14,368 nt of DNA from JBOHCT01 sp050699055 (GCA_050699055.1 JBOHCT010000106.1:1-14368); one strand, 5' to 3'; positions 1 to 7,822 are shown, counted from the first letter of the stretch. Notes: generated from the letters alone by a model not told the origin. Translations and numbers: made by a program.

Positions 1-392
1 GGCAGGGGCCGCTCGACGCGCTCACCACCCACCCGGAGGCGCTCCTGCGCGTCCGGGCGGACGACCCCGACACCCTGGCCGCCGCGCTCGACCGGCTCGG
101 CGCCGGGGTCGAGCGGGCCGGACCAGACTCCCTCGTGGTGACCGGCGTGGCCGGCGAGGATGTCGGAAGGGCCGCGCTCGACGCCCGCGTCGTCCTCAGC
201 GAGCTTGTCACCGAGCGATCCGACCTGGAACAGACCTTCCTCGAGCTGACCCGCCCCGCCGAGGAGGGCGAGCCGGCCGAGCCCGGCGGGCAGTCCCCGC
301 CAACCCGCCCGGCCGAGCCCGGCGGGCAGTCCCCGCCAACCCGCGCCACGGAACACCCGCCGCGGGTCCGCACAGCCGAGGGGGCTCGATGA
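1..392 (+). CDS. ABC transporter ATP-binding protein, C-terminal part (5' end outside window)
   Basis: The open frame enters from the left edge (first full codon at position 3) and stops at 390-392, so only the last ~129 residues are visible. No Walker or signature motifs are in the window. The call rests on the tail: a QGPLDAL segment followed by a small alpha/beta domain ending in DLEQTFLELT, the usual end of DrrA/CcmA-like exporter ATPases, and on the ABC-2 permease that follows with an ATGA overlap. In this family the protein hydrolyses ATP at the inner membrane face to drive the partner permease; the substrate cannot be told. The last ~45 residues form a Pro/Gly/Glu-rich tail built partly from a duplicated 12-residue segment (PAEPGGQSPPTR twice), which is not part of the conserved fold. 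The shorter ATG frame at 135 is internal. Confidence 0.8.
   Translation, partial: QGPLDALTTHPEALLRVRADDPDTLAAALDRLGAGVERAGPDSLVVTGVAGEDVGRAALDARVVLSELVTERSDLEQTFLELTRPAEEGEPAEPGGQSPPTRPAEPGGQSPPTRATEHPPRVRTAEGAR
273..344 (+). repeat. Perfect 36-bp tandem duplication in the ATPase tail
   Basis: Bases 273-308 and 309-344 are identical over all 36 positions and encode PAEPGGQSPPTR twice. The unit is twelve codons, so the frame is kept. Exact identity suggests a recent slippage or unequal-recombination event in a disordered C-terminal tail. Confidence 0.95.
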
Positions 393-1147
393 CCGCGCTC
401 GTACGCGCAGAGCTGCTCAAGATCCGTACGACCCGCATGGTCTGGGGGCTGCTCGCCGGCACGCTCGCCCTGTGCACGCTGGGTGTGTTCAGCACGGTCT
501 TCTCCGCCGGGACCAACCCCGCGGTGCACATGACAGACGCGCAGCTCATCCACAGCGTCTACGGGTCGGCGGCGGCCGGCAGCATCTTCGTGCTCGTCCT
601 CGGCATCCTCGGCATGGCGGGCGAGTACCGCCACCAGACGATCACCCAGGCCTTCCTCCTCGCCCCGCGCAGGGAGCGGGTGGTGGCGGCCAAGCTCCTC
701 GCGTACGCGATCCTCGGAGTGGTGTTCGCCCTCGCGGCCGTCGCGCTGACCATCGTGCTCGCGCTTCCCGTCCTCGCCGCGAACGGCTACCCGGCCACTC
801 TCGCCGACTACGACATCCCGCTCGTGCTGCTCGGCTCCGCGGTCGCCACGGCGATCTACGCCGTTGTCGGGGTGGGCGTCGGCGCGCTCATCCGCAACCA
901 GATCGCCGCGATCCTCATCTCGCTGGCGTGGCTCTTCATCGCGGAGAACCTCATCACCGCGTTCGTGCCCGAGCTGGGCAAGTGGCTCCCCGGCGGGGCG
1001 CAGCAGGCGGTGACGTACGCATACAACCCCATGCTGGCCGGCGGTAACCTGCTGCCGGCCTGGGCAGGCGGCCTGCTGCTCGTCGGATACGGTCTCGCGT
1101 TCGCGCTCGCGGCCTCGCTGACCACCGTCCGCCGCGACATCACCTGA
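389..1147 (+). CDS. ABC-2 type transporter permease
   Basis: This 252-residue membrane protein starts at an ATG overlapping the stop of the upstream ATPase (ATGA), which implies translational coupling and a two-component exporter. About six hydrophobic segments are visible, near residues 17-39, 60-77, 101-130, 143-169, 172-193 and 228-247, the pattern of ABC-2 permeases (NatB/DrrB-like). The cytoplasmic start (VRAELLKIRTTRMVWGLL) and the GEYRHQTITQAFLLAPRR segment after the second helix are typical of actinobacterial members. In the family, dimers of permease and ATPase export drugs, lipids or peptides, and the N-terminal amphipathic helix contacts the ATPase. The substrate is unknown. The next gene begins 22 bases after the stop, so read-through is possible but a functional link is not evident. 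Confidence 0.88.
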   Translation: MTALVRAELLKIRTTRMVWGLLAGTLALCTLGVFSTVFSAGTNPAVHMTDAQLIHSVYGSAAAGSIFVLVLGILGMAGEYRHQTITQAFLLAPRRERVVAAKLLAYAILGVVFALAAVALTIVLALPVLAANGYPATLADYDIPLVLLGSAVATAIYAVVGVGVGALIRNQIAAILISLAWLFIAENLITAFVPELGKWLPGGAQQAVTYAYNPMLAGGNLLPAWAGGLLLVGYGLAFALAASLTTVRRDIT

Positions 1148-1169
1148 GCGCTCTTGGCAGGATCGGCGC

Positions 1170-2336
1170 ATGGACTTTCGCATCCCGCAGGAGCTGTCGG
1201 ACCTTCGTGCGTCGTTCGCGACCTTCCTCGACCGTGAGGTACGCCCCATCGAGGAGTCGATCAAGGCCAAGCTGTGGGATCCGGCGGCCGACAGGGAGCA
1301 GCTTTACGACGCGGGCCACCAGGTCGTACTCCGCTCCGCCGCCGCCGGGTTCTACGCCGCCCACATGCCCGACGAGGTCGGCGGGTCCGGTCTCTCGGTC
1401 CTCGGCACCACCCTCCTCGTGGAGGACGCGGCGCGGTGCGGGATGCGGCTCGGCACATTCGCCGTCGCCCCGCCGAACCCCTCCGGCCCGACCCCCCTGC
1501 TCCTCGAACTGCCCGAGCACCTCTGGGACGTCTACGTCCGGCCCGTCGTACGCGGCGAGAAGACAATGTGCTTCGCGCTGACCGAGCCCGAGGCCGGCAG
1601 CGACGCGCAGTCGATCCGCACCAGGGCGGAGCGCGACGGCGACGAATGGATCATCACCGGGCACAAGCACTACATCACGAACGCCGACCGGGCGGACTTC
1701 GCCGTCGTGTTCGCCGTGACCGACCCGGAGAAACGGGCGGCCGGCGGGGTGACGGCGTTCCTCGTCCCGAGCGACCGGTACGACGTCGGGAAGAAGCAGT
1801 ACACCATCGGCGACTCCCACCCCTGTGAGGTGCTCCTGGACGGGGCCCGCGTGCCGGCCGACCACGTTCTCGGTGAGGTGGGCCAGGGCTTCTTCTCCGC
1901 GATGCGGTTCCTGAACGCCGGCCGTGCCTACATCGGCGCGCACTGCCTCGGGCTGGCCGAGTACTGCCTCGAAGAGGCGGTGGCCCATGCGGGTAGCCGC
2001 ACGGCGTTCGGCCGGCCCCTCGGTAAGTTCCAGGGCGTGTCGTTCCCGCTGGCCGAGTCGAAGGCGGAGATCGAGGGGATGCGCTGGCTCGCCTACCACC
2101 TCGCGTGGCTGGTCGACGAAGGTGAGCAGCCCATCCTTGACTCCTCGATCGTGAAGTACTACGCCACGGAGCGGGCGTACGTGGTCGCCGATCGGTGCCT
2201 GCAGGTCTTCGGCGGCATGGGTCTGCTTAGGGAAGGCCCGATCGAAGCGATACTACGCCAGCTACGCGTCATGCGGATCGTCGAGGGTGCGAGCGGGATC
2301 CAGCAGCTCGTGATCAGCCGCGCGCTGGGCATGTGA
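1170..2336 (+). CDS. Acyl-CoA dehydrogenase family protein
   Basis: A 388-residue flavoenzyme of normal family length. The N-terminal helical domain is followed by the flavin/substrate signature FALTEPEAGSD (residues 135-145), the middle beta domain, and the C-terminal helical domain with RTAFGRPLGKFQ (277-288) and QVFGGMG (345-351). The catalytic base is very likely Glu372 in IVEGASGIQ, at the position of the conserved glutamate of medium-chain enzymes. The family oxidises acyl-CoA to trans-2-enoyl-CoA using FAD and passes electrons to ETF in the cytoplasm. Chain-length preference cannot be read from sequence. The ATG follows a weak GCAGGAT ribosome-binding site. It lies between an exporter and kgd, which fits general carbon metabolism but does not name a pathway. 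Confidence 0.92.
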   Translation: MDFRIPQELSDLRASFATFLDREVRPIEESIKAKLWDPAADREQLYDAGHQVVLRSAAAGFYAAHMPDEVGGSGLSVLGTTLLVEDAARCGMRLGTFAVAPPNPSGPTPLLLELPEHLWDVYVRPVVRGEKTMCFALTEPEAGSDAQSIRTRAERDGDEWIITGHKHYITNADRADFAVVFAVTDPEKRAAGGVTAFLVPSDRYDVGKKQYTIGDSHPCEVLLDGARVPADHVLGEVGQGFFSAMRFLNAGRAYIGAHCLGLAEYCLEEAVAHAGSRTAFGRPLGKFQGVSFPLAESKAEIEGMRWLAYHLAWLVDEGEQPILDSSIVKYYATERAYVVADRCLQVFGGMGLLREGPIEAILRQLRVMRIVEGASGIQQLVISRALGM

Positions 2337-2412
2337 CACGGCGACGCGGGTACGACTCGCAAAGACAGGGCATACCGGCGGTTTCGACACTGTTTGCGGT
2401 ACGGACAGGTAG

Positions 2413-2431
2413 CCTTGATGTTGGTTCAAGG
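2413..2431. promoter_or_regulatory. Inverted repeat upstream of kgd (possible operator or promoter region)
   Basis: The arms CCTTGA (2413-2418) and TCAAGG (2426-2431) are perfect complements around a 7-base centre. They sit in the 130-base gap between the acyl-CoA dehydrogenase stop and the preferred kgd start. A TANNNT-type hexamer, TAGCCT (2410-2415), overlaps the left arm and could be a -10 box, but no well-spaced -35 is visible. The regulatory role is inference from position and symmetry. Confidence 0.3.
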
Positions 2432-2466
2432 TCAGAGCGATCTTGCGGAAGAGGGCGATCTCCGCG

Positions 2467-5400
2467 GTGTCTCCACAGGAGCCCCGTCCTGACGACCGGC
2501 TGGCCACATTCGGACCCAACGAGTGGCTGGTCGAGGAGATGTACGAGCGTTACCTCCAGGACCCCGACTCCGTCGATCGGGCGTGGTGGAACTTCTTCGC
2601 CGACTACCAGCCGTCCGACACCAAGCGTGCCCCTTCGGGCAATGGCGTCACGGCCAGCCCGGCAACCGCCGCGGACCAGCGGCCCGCCGGGTCCCGAGCG
2701 CAGCCTACCGAGGCCACCGGGCGCCCCACCGAGCCCGATGGTGAGAGGCCGCTGTCGAGCGGGCAACAGACGCAGACCGCGTCGGGCCAGGCGCCCGCAC
2801 CGCCCGCGCGCCGCGAGTCGACGGTCCCCGCACGCCCCGAGGGCGGGCGGGCCACGACGGAGCCCGGGCGGGGGGAGGATCACGGCCGGCCGCGGCGGCC
2901 GTCCGGCGGGGAGCCGGGGCCGCGGGCCACCCCGAGCCAGGGCGGCGAGCAGGTCCGGCTGCGCGGCGCCGCGGCTCGTGCCGTCAGCAACATGGACGCC
3001 AGTCTGTCCGTGCCGACCGCGACGAGCGTGCGCACGATCCCGGCGAAGTTGCTGATCGACAACCGCATCGTCATCAACAACCATCTGAAGCGCGGCCGTG
3101 GCGGCAAGATCTCGTTCACCCACCTCATCGGCTACGCCATCGTCAAGGCCCTCGAGTCGATACCGGGGATGAACTTCTCGTACGCCGAGGCCGAGGGCAA
3201 GCCGAACCTGGTCAAGCCCGAGCACGTCAACCTCGGCCTGGCGATCGACGTCAAGAGGAACGACGGCGGCCGCGGGCTGGTCGTGCCCTCGATCAAGACC
3301 GCCGAGACCATGGACTTCGCGTCGTTCTGGGCGGCCTACGAGGAGCTCGTGCGCAAGGCCCAGGCCGGCAAGCTCACGATCGACGACTTCACCGGCACGA
3401 CGATCAGCCTGACCAACCCCGGCATGATCGGCACCGTCCACTCCATGCCGCGGCTGATGCGGGGTCAAGGCTGCATCGTCGGTGTAGGGGCGCTGGAGTA
3501 CCCCGCGGAGTACCAAGGAGCCTCACCCGAGACCCTCGCCCGGCTCGGGGTGAGCAAGGTGCTGACCCTCACCTCCACCTACGACCACCGCGTCATCCAG
3601 GGCGCGCTGTCCGGGGAGTTCCTCCGGCGCGTCCACGAGCTGGTGCTCGGCGCCGATGAGTTCTATGACGAGATCTTCCGGTCGCTGCGGATCCCTTACG
3701 AGCCGATTCGGTGGGAGACCGACATCTCGGCGAGCCACGAGGACGAGGTCTCCAAGCCCGCGCGGGTACTCGAACTGGTCCAGGCCTACCGCGTACGTGG
3801 CCACCTCATGGCGGACACCGATCCGCTCGAGTACCGGCAGCGCAAGCATCCCGACCTCGACATCGTCAACCACGGGCTGACGCTGTGGGACCTCGAGCGG
3901 GAGTTTCCGACCGGCGGCTTCGGCGGCAAGCCGCTGATGAAGCTGCGCGAGATCCTCGGCGTGCTGCGCGACTCGTACTGCCGCACCGTCGGCGTCGAGT
4001 ACATGCACATCGAGGATCCCGAGGAGCGGGCCTGGATCCAGCACCGGGTGGAGCGGCCGCACCAGAAGCCCGGCGGCGAGGAGCAGCTGCACATCCTCAA
4101 CCGTCTCAACGCCGCTGAGGCGTTCGAGACGTTCCTGCAGACCAAGTACGTCGGGCAGAAGCGCTTCTCGCTCGAGGGCGGCGAGTCGGTCATCCCGCTC
4201 CTCGACGCCGTGCTGACGGAGACCACCAGGGAGGGGCTCGACGAGGTCGTTCTCGGCATGGCGCACCGCGGCCGGCTCAACGTGCTCGCCAACATCATCG
4301 GCAAGAGCTACACCCAGATCTTCCAGGAGTTCGAAGGCAACCTCGACCCGCGCAGCGCCCACGGCTCCGGCGACGTCAAGTACCACCTCGGCGCCGACGG
4401 TACGTTCCACTCTCGTGACGTCCGGTCCATCAACGTGTCGGTCGCCGCCAACGCCAGCCACCTCGAGTCTGTCGACCCCGTACTCGAGGGCGTCGTGCGC
4501 GCGAAGCAGGACATGATCGACACCGGCGAGGAGGGGTTCACCGTCCTGCCGCTGCTCATCCATGGGGACGCGGCGTTCGCCGGCCAGGGGGTGGCAGCCG
4601 AGACCCTCAACCTCTCCCAGCTGCGCGGCTACCGTACCGGCGGCACGGTCCACGTGGTCATCAACAACCAGGTTGGTTTCACGACACCGCCGACCGCGGG
4701 GCGCTCGAGCGTCTACGCCACCGACGTCGCCCGCATGGTCCAGTCACCGATCTTCCACGTCAACGGCGACGACCCCGAGGCGTGCGTCCGGGTCGCGCGG
4801 CTGGCGTTCGAGTACCGCCAGACGTTCAAGAAGGACGTCGTCATCGACCTGATCTGCTACCGGCGGCGAGGCCACAACGAGACGGACAATCCCTCGTTCA
4901 CCCAGCCGCTGATGTACGACCTCATCGACGCCAAGCGGTCGGTGCGCAAGCTCTACACCGAGTCGCTCATCGGCCGCGGCGACCTGTCCGTCGACGAGGC
5001 CGAGCGGGCGCTGCGCGACTACCAGCAGCGGCTCGAGCAGGCGTTCACCGAGACCAAGGAGGCCGGGAAGAAGCCGAGCGAGCCCGGTTCCGTGGTCAAG
5101 CCCGAGCCCGACCAGCCGGCCAGGCTCACCCACGCCGACGTCCCCACCGCGGTCACCGACGAAGTGGTCAAGCGCGTCACCGACACCCAGCTAAACCTCC
5201 CCGAGGGCTTCACGGCGCACCCGCGGCTAGGGCCGATGGTCCAGCGTCGGGCGAAGATGGTCGAGGACGACCAGATCGACTGGGCGACCGGCGAGCTGCT
5301 CGCGTTCGGCTCGCTGCTGCTCGACGGCCACCCCGTACGCCTTGCCGGGCAGGACAGCAGGCGTGGGACCTTCGGCCAGCGCCACGCCGTGCTCGTCGAC

Positions 5401-6303
5401 CGCCGCAGCGGTGCGGAGTACACGCCGCTCAAGCAGCTCGACTCCGGGCAGACGAAATTCTACGCCTACGACTCGCTGCTGTCCGAGATCGCGGCTGTGG
5501 GGTTCGAGTACGGTTACTCCGTGGCGAGGCCCGACACTCTCGTGTGCTGGGAGGCACAGTTCGGCGACTTCGCCAACGGCGCCCAAGTGATCATCGACGA
5601 GTTCATCACGGCCAGCGAGCAGAAGTGGGGACAACAGTCCGGCGTCGTGCTGCTGCTCCCCCATGGCTACGAGGGCCAGGGGCCCGATCACTCGTCCGGC
5701 CGGATCGAGCGCTTCCTCCAGATGTGCGCGCAGGACAACATGGTCGTCTCGATGCCGTCGAAGCCGGCCAACTACTTCCACCTGCTGCGCTGGCACGTTC
5801 TCTCCGGCTGGCACAAGCCACTGATCGTGTTCACGCCGAAGTCCCTGCTCCGCCTGAAGCGGGCGGCTTCGACGCAGGCGGACTTCACGGGCGGCCACTT
5901 CCAGCCGGTGATCGGCGAACCCGCCGACTTCGACCGGAGCAGGGTACGGCGCGTCGTCCTGTGCTCCGGCAAGGTCTTCTACGACCTGCAGAAGGCCCGC
6001 CAGAAGCAGGAGAGCGACGATGTCGCCCTGGTTCGCGTCGAGCGACTGTACCCCATGCCTGGAGACGAGATCGCGCGCGAGCTCGAGACGTACCCGAACG
6101 CCGCCGACGTTGTCTGGGTACAGGAGGAACCCGCCAACATGGGCCCGTGGCCCTTCATGGCGCTGCACCTTCCCGAGCACCTCGGCGGGCGGCGCCTGTA
6201 CCGCGTCACACGTCCGGCCAGCTCGTCGCCGGCAGCCGGGTCGATGTCCCGTCACGACGAGGAGCAGCAGGCCATCATCAGCCAGATCTTCCCGGAGCGC
6301 TGA
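2467..6303 (+). CDS. kgd: Multifunctional 2-oxoglutarate dehydrogenase/decarboxylase (E2-core/E1 fusion)
   Basis: This is the actinobacterial KGD/OdhA enzyme, about 1278 residues. Domains from the GTG start: an E1 N-terminal helix motif (FGPNEWLVEEMY from residue 15, then DRAWWNFF); a Pro/Gly/Arg-rich linker (~50-165); an E2-type succinyltransferase core (~165-400) with active-site His374 in TYDHRVIQG; and a thiamine-diphosphate E1 region (~430 to the end) with GMAHRGRLN and the cofactor site starting GDAAFAGQG (from residue 700) and reaching INNQVGFTT. There is no lipoyl domain, as expected, so a separate SucB-type E2 and an E3 would be needed for full dehydrogenase activity. The family decarboxylates 2-oxoglutarate in the TCA cycle and in mycobacteria and corynebacteria is inhibited by unphosphorylated GarA/OdhI. 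An in-frame TTG at 2443 would add eight residues. GTG 2467 is preferred because homologues begin with an SPQ-like sequence shortly before FGPNEWL. Confidence 0.95.
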   Translation: MSPQEPRPDDRLATFGPNEWLVEEMYERYLQDPDSVDRAWWNFFADYQPSDTKRAPSGNGVTASPATAADQRPAGSRAQPTEATGRPTEPDGERPLSSGQQTQTASGQAPAPPARRESTVPARPEGGRATTEPGRGEDHGRPRRPSGGEPGPRATPSQGGEQVRLRGAAARAVSNMDASLSVPTATSVRTIPAKLLIDNRIVINNHLKRGRGGKISFTHLIGYAIVKALESIPGMNFSYAEAEGKPNLVKPEHVNLGLAIDVKRNDGGRGLVVPSIKTAETMDFASFWAAYEELVRKAQAGKLTIDDFTGTTISLTNPGMIGTVHSMPRLMRGQGCIVGVGALEYPAEYQGASPETLARLGVSKVLTLTSTYDHRVIQGALSGEFLRRVHELVLGADEFYDEIFRSLRIPYEPIRWETDISASHEDEVSKPARVLELVQAYRVRGHLMADTDPLEYRQRKHPDLDIVNHGLTLWDLEREFPTGGFGGKPLMKLREILGVLRDSYCRTVGVEYMHIEDPEERAWIQHRVERPHQKPGGEEQLHILNRLNAAEAFETFLQTKYVGQKRFSLEGGESVIPLLDAVLTETTREGLDEVVLGMAHRGRLNVLANIIGKSYTQIFQEFEGNLDPRSAHGSGDVKYHLGADGTFHSRDVRSINVSVAANASHLESVDPVLEGVVRAKQDMIDTGEEGFTVLPLLIHGDAAFAGQGVAAETLNLSQLRGYRTGGTVHVVINNQVGFTTPPTAGRSSVYATDVARMVQSPIFHVNGDDPEACVRVARLAFEYRQTFKKDVVIDLICYRRRGHNETDNPSFTQPLMYDLIDAKRSVRKLYTESLIGRGDLSVDEAERALRDYQQRLEQAFTETKEAGKKPSEPGSVVKPEPDQPARLTHADVPTAVTDEVVKRVTDTQLNLPEGFTAHPRLGPMVQRRAKMVEDDQIDWATGELLAFGSLLLDGHPVRLAGQDSRRGTFGQRHAVLVDRRSGAEYTPLKQLDSGQTKFYAYDSLLSEIAAVGFEYGYSVARPDTLVCWEAQFGDFANGAQVIIDEFITASEQKWGQQSGVVLLLPHGYEGQGPDHSSGRIERFLQMCAQDNMVVSMPSKPANYFHLLRWHVLSGWHKPLIVFTPKSLLRLKRAASTQADFTGGHFQPVIGEPADFDRSRVRRVVLCSGKVFYDLQKARQKQESDDVALVRVERLYPMPGDEIARELETYPNAADVVWVQEEPANMGPWPFMALHLPEHLGGRRLYRVTRPASSSPAAGSMSRHDEEQQAIISQIFPER

Positions 6304-6312
6304 GCCGTACCC

Positions 6313-6356
6313 CGGCGGCCCGTCGCACCCCCGCCGGCCGCCGCACCAGGCGGCCG
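6313..6356 (+). terminator. Alternative GC hairpins just after kgd, probable terminator
   Basis: Ten bases after the kgd stop, CGGCGGCC (6313-6320) can pair with GGCCGCCG (6336-6343) around a 15-base loop. The central segment can instead pair downstream: CGGCCGCC (6335-6342) with GGCGGCCG (6349-6356) around a 6-base loop. Both stems are eight perfect base pairs and exclude each other. No T-tract follows, which is common for actinomycete terminators. Confidence 0.55.
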
Positions 6357-6371
6357 TCACACCAGGTGCGC

Positions 6372-6664
6372 GTCTGATGGTCCGCGCCACCCGCGGCCCG
6401 GTCGGTCAGACACCCACGGCCCCGCGCTCCAGCCGTCTGAGCGTATGCGCGACCCCCGGCGCAAACCATCAGACACCCGCACGGGGCCGGCCGCAGGCGT
6501 CTGAAAGTACGCGCCACCCGCGGCGCGATCGTTCGGACACCGGCGAGCCCGACTCCCAGACGTCCGAACGTACGCGCCACCCCTGACGCGGACCGTCAGA
6601 CGCCTGCAGCGGCGGACTTCTTGTGTCCGAACATACGCGTCACCAGCGGCGCGCATCCTCAGAC
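6372..6664. repeat. Five-unit degenerate stem-loop array
   Basis: Five units each consist of a left arm GTCTGA or GTCCGA, exactly 28 bases, and a right arm TCAGAC or TCGGAC. Left arms start at 6372, 6435, 6499, 6562 and 6625, giving periods of 63, 64, 63 and 63. The 28-base interiors share a core close to GTACGCGCCACCCGCGGCGC that forms an inner stem (CGCGCC with GGCGCG around ACCCGC). The 23-24 bases between units are poorly conserved, mostly starting ACC. The second unit replaces the closing C-G pair of the inner stem by T-A, a compensatory change, and the fifth keeps pairing through a T-G wobble. The one-base change in period would break any 21-codon frame. Function is unknown. It fills most of the gap between kgd and the DUF4097 gene. 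Confidence 0.85.
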
Positions 6665-6695
6665 ACCACGTCGGGGTGACCGGTGAGCGAGGATC

Positions 6696-6746
6696 GCGAT
6701 ATATCTTGACTTTCGCCGTCTCTTGAGTCACGCTATATCGCAAGAG
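6696..6746 (+). promoter_or_regulatory. Palindromic promoter/operator of the DUF4097-padR operon
   Basis: GCGATATA (6696-6703) and TATATCGC (6734-6741) form an inverted repeat 30 bases apart, and the left half lies in the self-complementary GATATATC (6698-6705). A second symmetry is CTCTTG (6720-6725) with CAAGAG (6741-6746). The only AT-rich stretch in the region, it carries TTGACT (6706-6711) as a possible -35, although no -10 at ideal spacing is clear. PadR repressors commonly bind such palindromes at their own promoters, so autoregulation by the PadR protein two genes down is a reasonable inference. A GGGAG ribosome-binding site precedes the ATG at 6764. Confidence 0.55.
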
Positions 6747-6763
6747 GGAAGACGGGAGACACC

Positions 6764-7822
6764 ATGACCAGCTGGACCATCCGCGATTCACAGGAGCTGG
6801 CTTTCGACGCTGTCCACGTGCTGCGCGTAGAGCTCGTCAGCGGGCACGTCGATGTCGTGGCCACCCACGACGCCCCACGGCTGGAGGTCACCTCGGTCGA
6901 AGGCGAGCCACTGACCGTGACACAGGAAGGCACCCAGCTCACCATCGGCTACGACGACATCCCGCTGGGCGGCGTCTTTGGGCTCGAGGGCTCCCAGACG
7001 TGGGAACGCTTCCGCGAGTGGGGTGGCTTCGAGCGGGGTCGCGGCGAAAGCGGCGGTGAGCATACCGCCGGTCCGTGGGGCGCTGAGGGCTACGGCCCTG
7101 GCGGATGGCACCCGGGCCCCGGCGGCTGGCAGTGGCCGGGATGGGGACGACCCAGGTGGCGGCGACCAGGGTGGCACAGGCCCGGAGGCCCGCAGGGTCC
7201 GCCCTTCGACGACCCGCGAGCCTGGCTTTCCAACGTTCGCAGGTCAGCGACGCTCGCGGTGGCCGTCCCCGAGGCCTGCCAGGTTCAGCTCGCGAGTGTC
7301 TCGGCCGAGGCGGTCGTCTCCGGGGTCGCCGGTCAGGTTCGCGCGCGTGGGGTGTCGGGCGGCCTGACGTTCGACGGTCTTTCCGGCGGAACCCAAGTTC
7401 AGACGGTCTCGGGCGGCGTGCAGGCGCGCTCACTGCGGGGACCTCTCGACTTCGCGACCGCCTCCGGGGAGTTGACCGTGGCCAGCGGGGAGAGCGACGA
7501 CGTACGCGTCAAGTCCGTGAACGGCCGCGTCACCATCGACCTCGCGCCGCCGCCGCGCGGAAAGATCGACGTCAAGACCGTGTCCGGCGGGGTGAGCGTA
7601 CGCCTGCCGGACACGGCAAGCGTGGACGTCGACCTTACCTCGATGACCGGTAATGTCGACGCGGCCTTCGAAGGGCTCGCCCACGAACGGAAGCCGGGAC
7701 GGGTCACGCTCTCCGGACACGTCGGTGAGGGGTCGGGCAGGCTGCGCGCCAAGACAGTGTCGGGCGACATCGCTCTGCTTCGCCGCCCGCCCGCAGTCAC
7801 GAAAGGGAAGGAGTCGGCGTGA
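6764..7822 (+). CDS. DUF4097 family beta-repeat protein with Trp/Gly/Pro-rich insert
   Basis: A 352-residue protein with two recognisable parts. Residues 1-70 begin a beta-rich region (LRVELVSGHVDVVATHD), and residues ~158-340 consist of short beta repeats ending in VSGG, VNGR or MTGN turns (for example VQTVSGGVQAR, VKTVSGGVSVR, AKTVSGDIAL), the signature of the DUF4097/adhesin-like fold. Between them (~75-155) is a low-complexity insert rich in Gly, Pro, Arg and Trp, with ten tryptophans in about 80 residues. No signal peptide or membrane helix is seen, so it is probably cytoplasmic or surface-associated by another route. The biochemical role of DUF4097 is not established. It overlaps the padR gene by GTGA, so the two are almost certainly co-expressed. 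The start is ATG with GGGAG five bases upstream. Confidence 0.85.
   Translation: MTSWTIRDSQELAFDAVHVLRVELVSGHVDVVATHDAPRLEVTSVEGEPLTVTQEGTQLTIGYDDIPLGGVFGLEGSQTWERFREWGGFERGRGESGGEHTAGPWGAEGYGPGGWHPGPGGWQWPGWGRPRWRRPGWHRPGGPQGPPFDDPRAWLSNVRRSATLAVAVPEACQVQLASVSAEAVVSGVAGQVRARGVSGGLTFDGLSGGTQVQTVSGGVQARSLRGPLDFATASGELTVASGESDDVRVKSVNGRVTIDLAPPPRGKIDVKTVSGGVSVRLPDTASVDVDLTSMTGNVDAAFEGLAHERKPGRVTLSGHVGEGSGRLRAKTVSGDIALLRRPPAVTKGKESA

Noticed and set aside
1140..2099. 319-codon minus-strand frame opposite the acyl-CoA dehydrogenase
   Set aside because: It is antisense to a gene with a complete set of family motifs and resembles no protein.
3523..6390. Long minus-strand open frames opposite kgd
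   Set aside because: They mirror the third-position GC bias of a well-supported gene, lack family motifs and have no ribosome-binding sites.
6372..6664. CRISPR array
   Set aside because: The regular 63-base period and ~23-base spacers look superficially similar, but the repeats differ at many positions from unit to unit and no cas gene is nearby.
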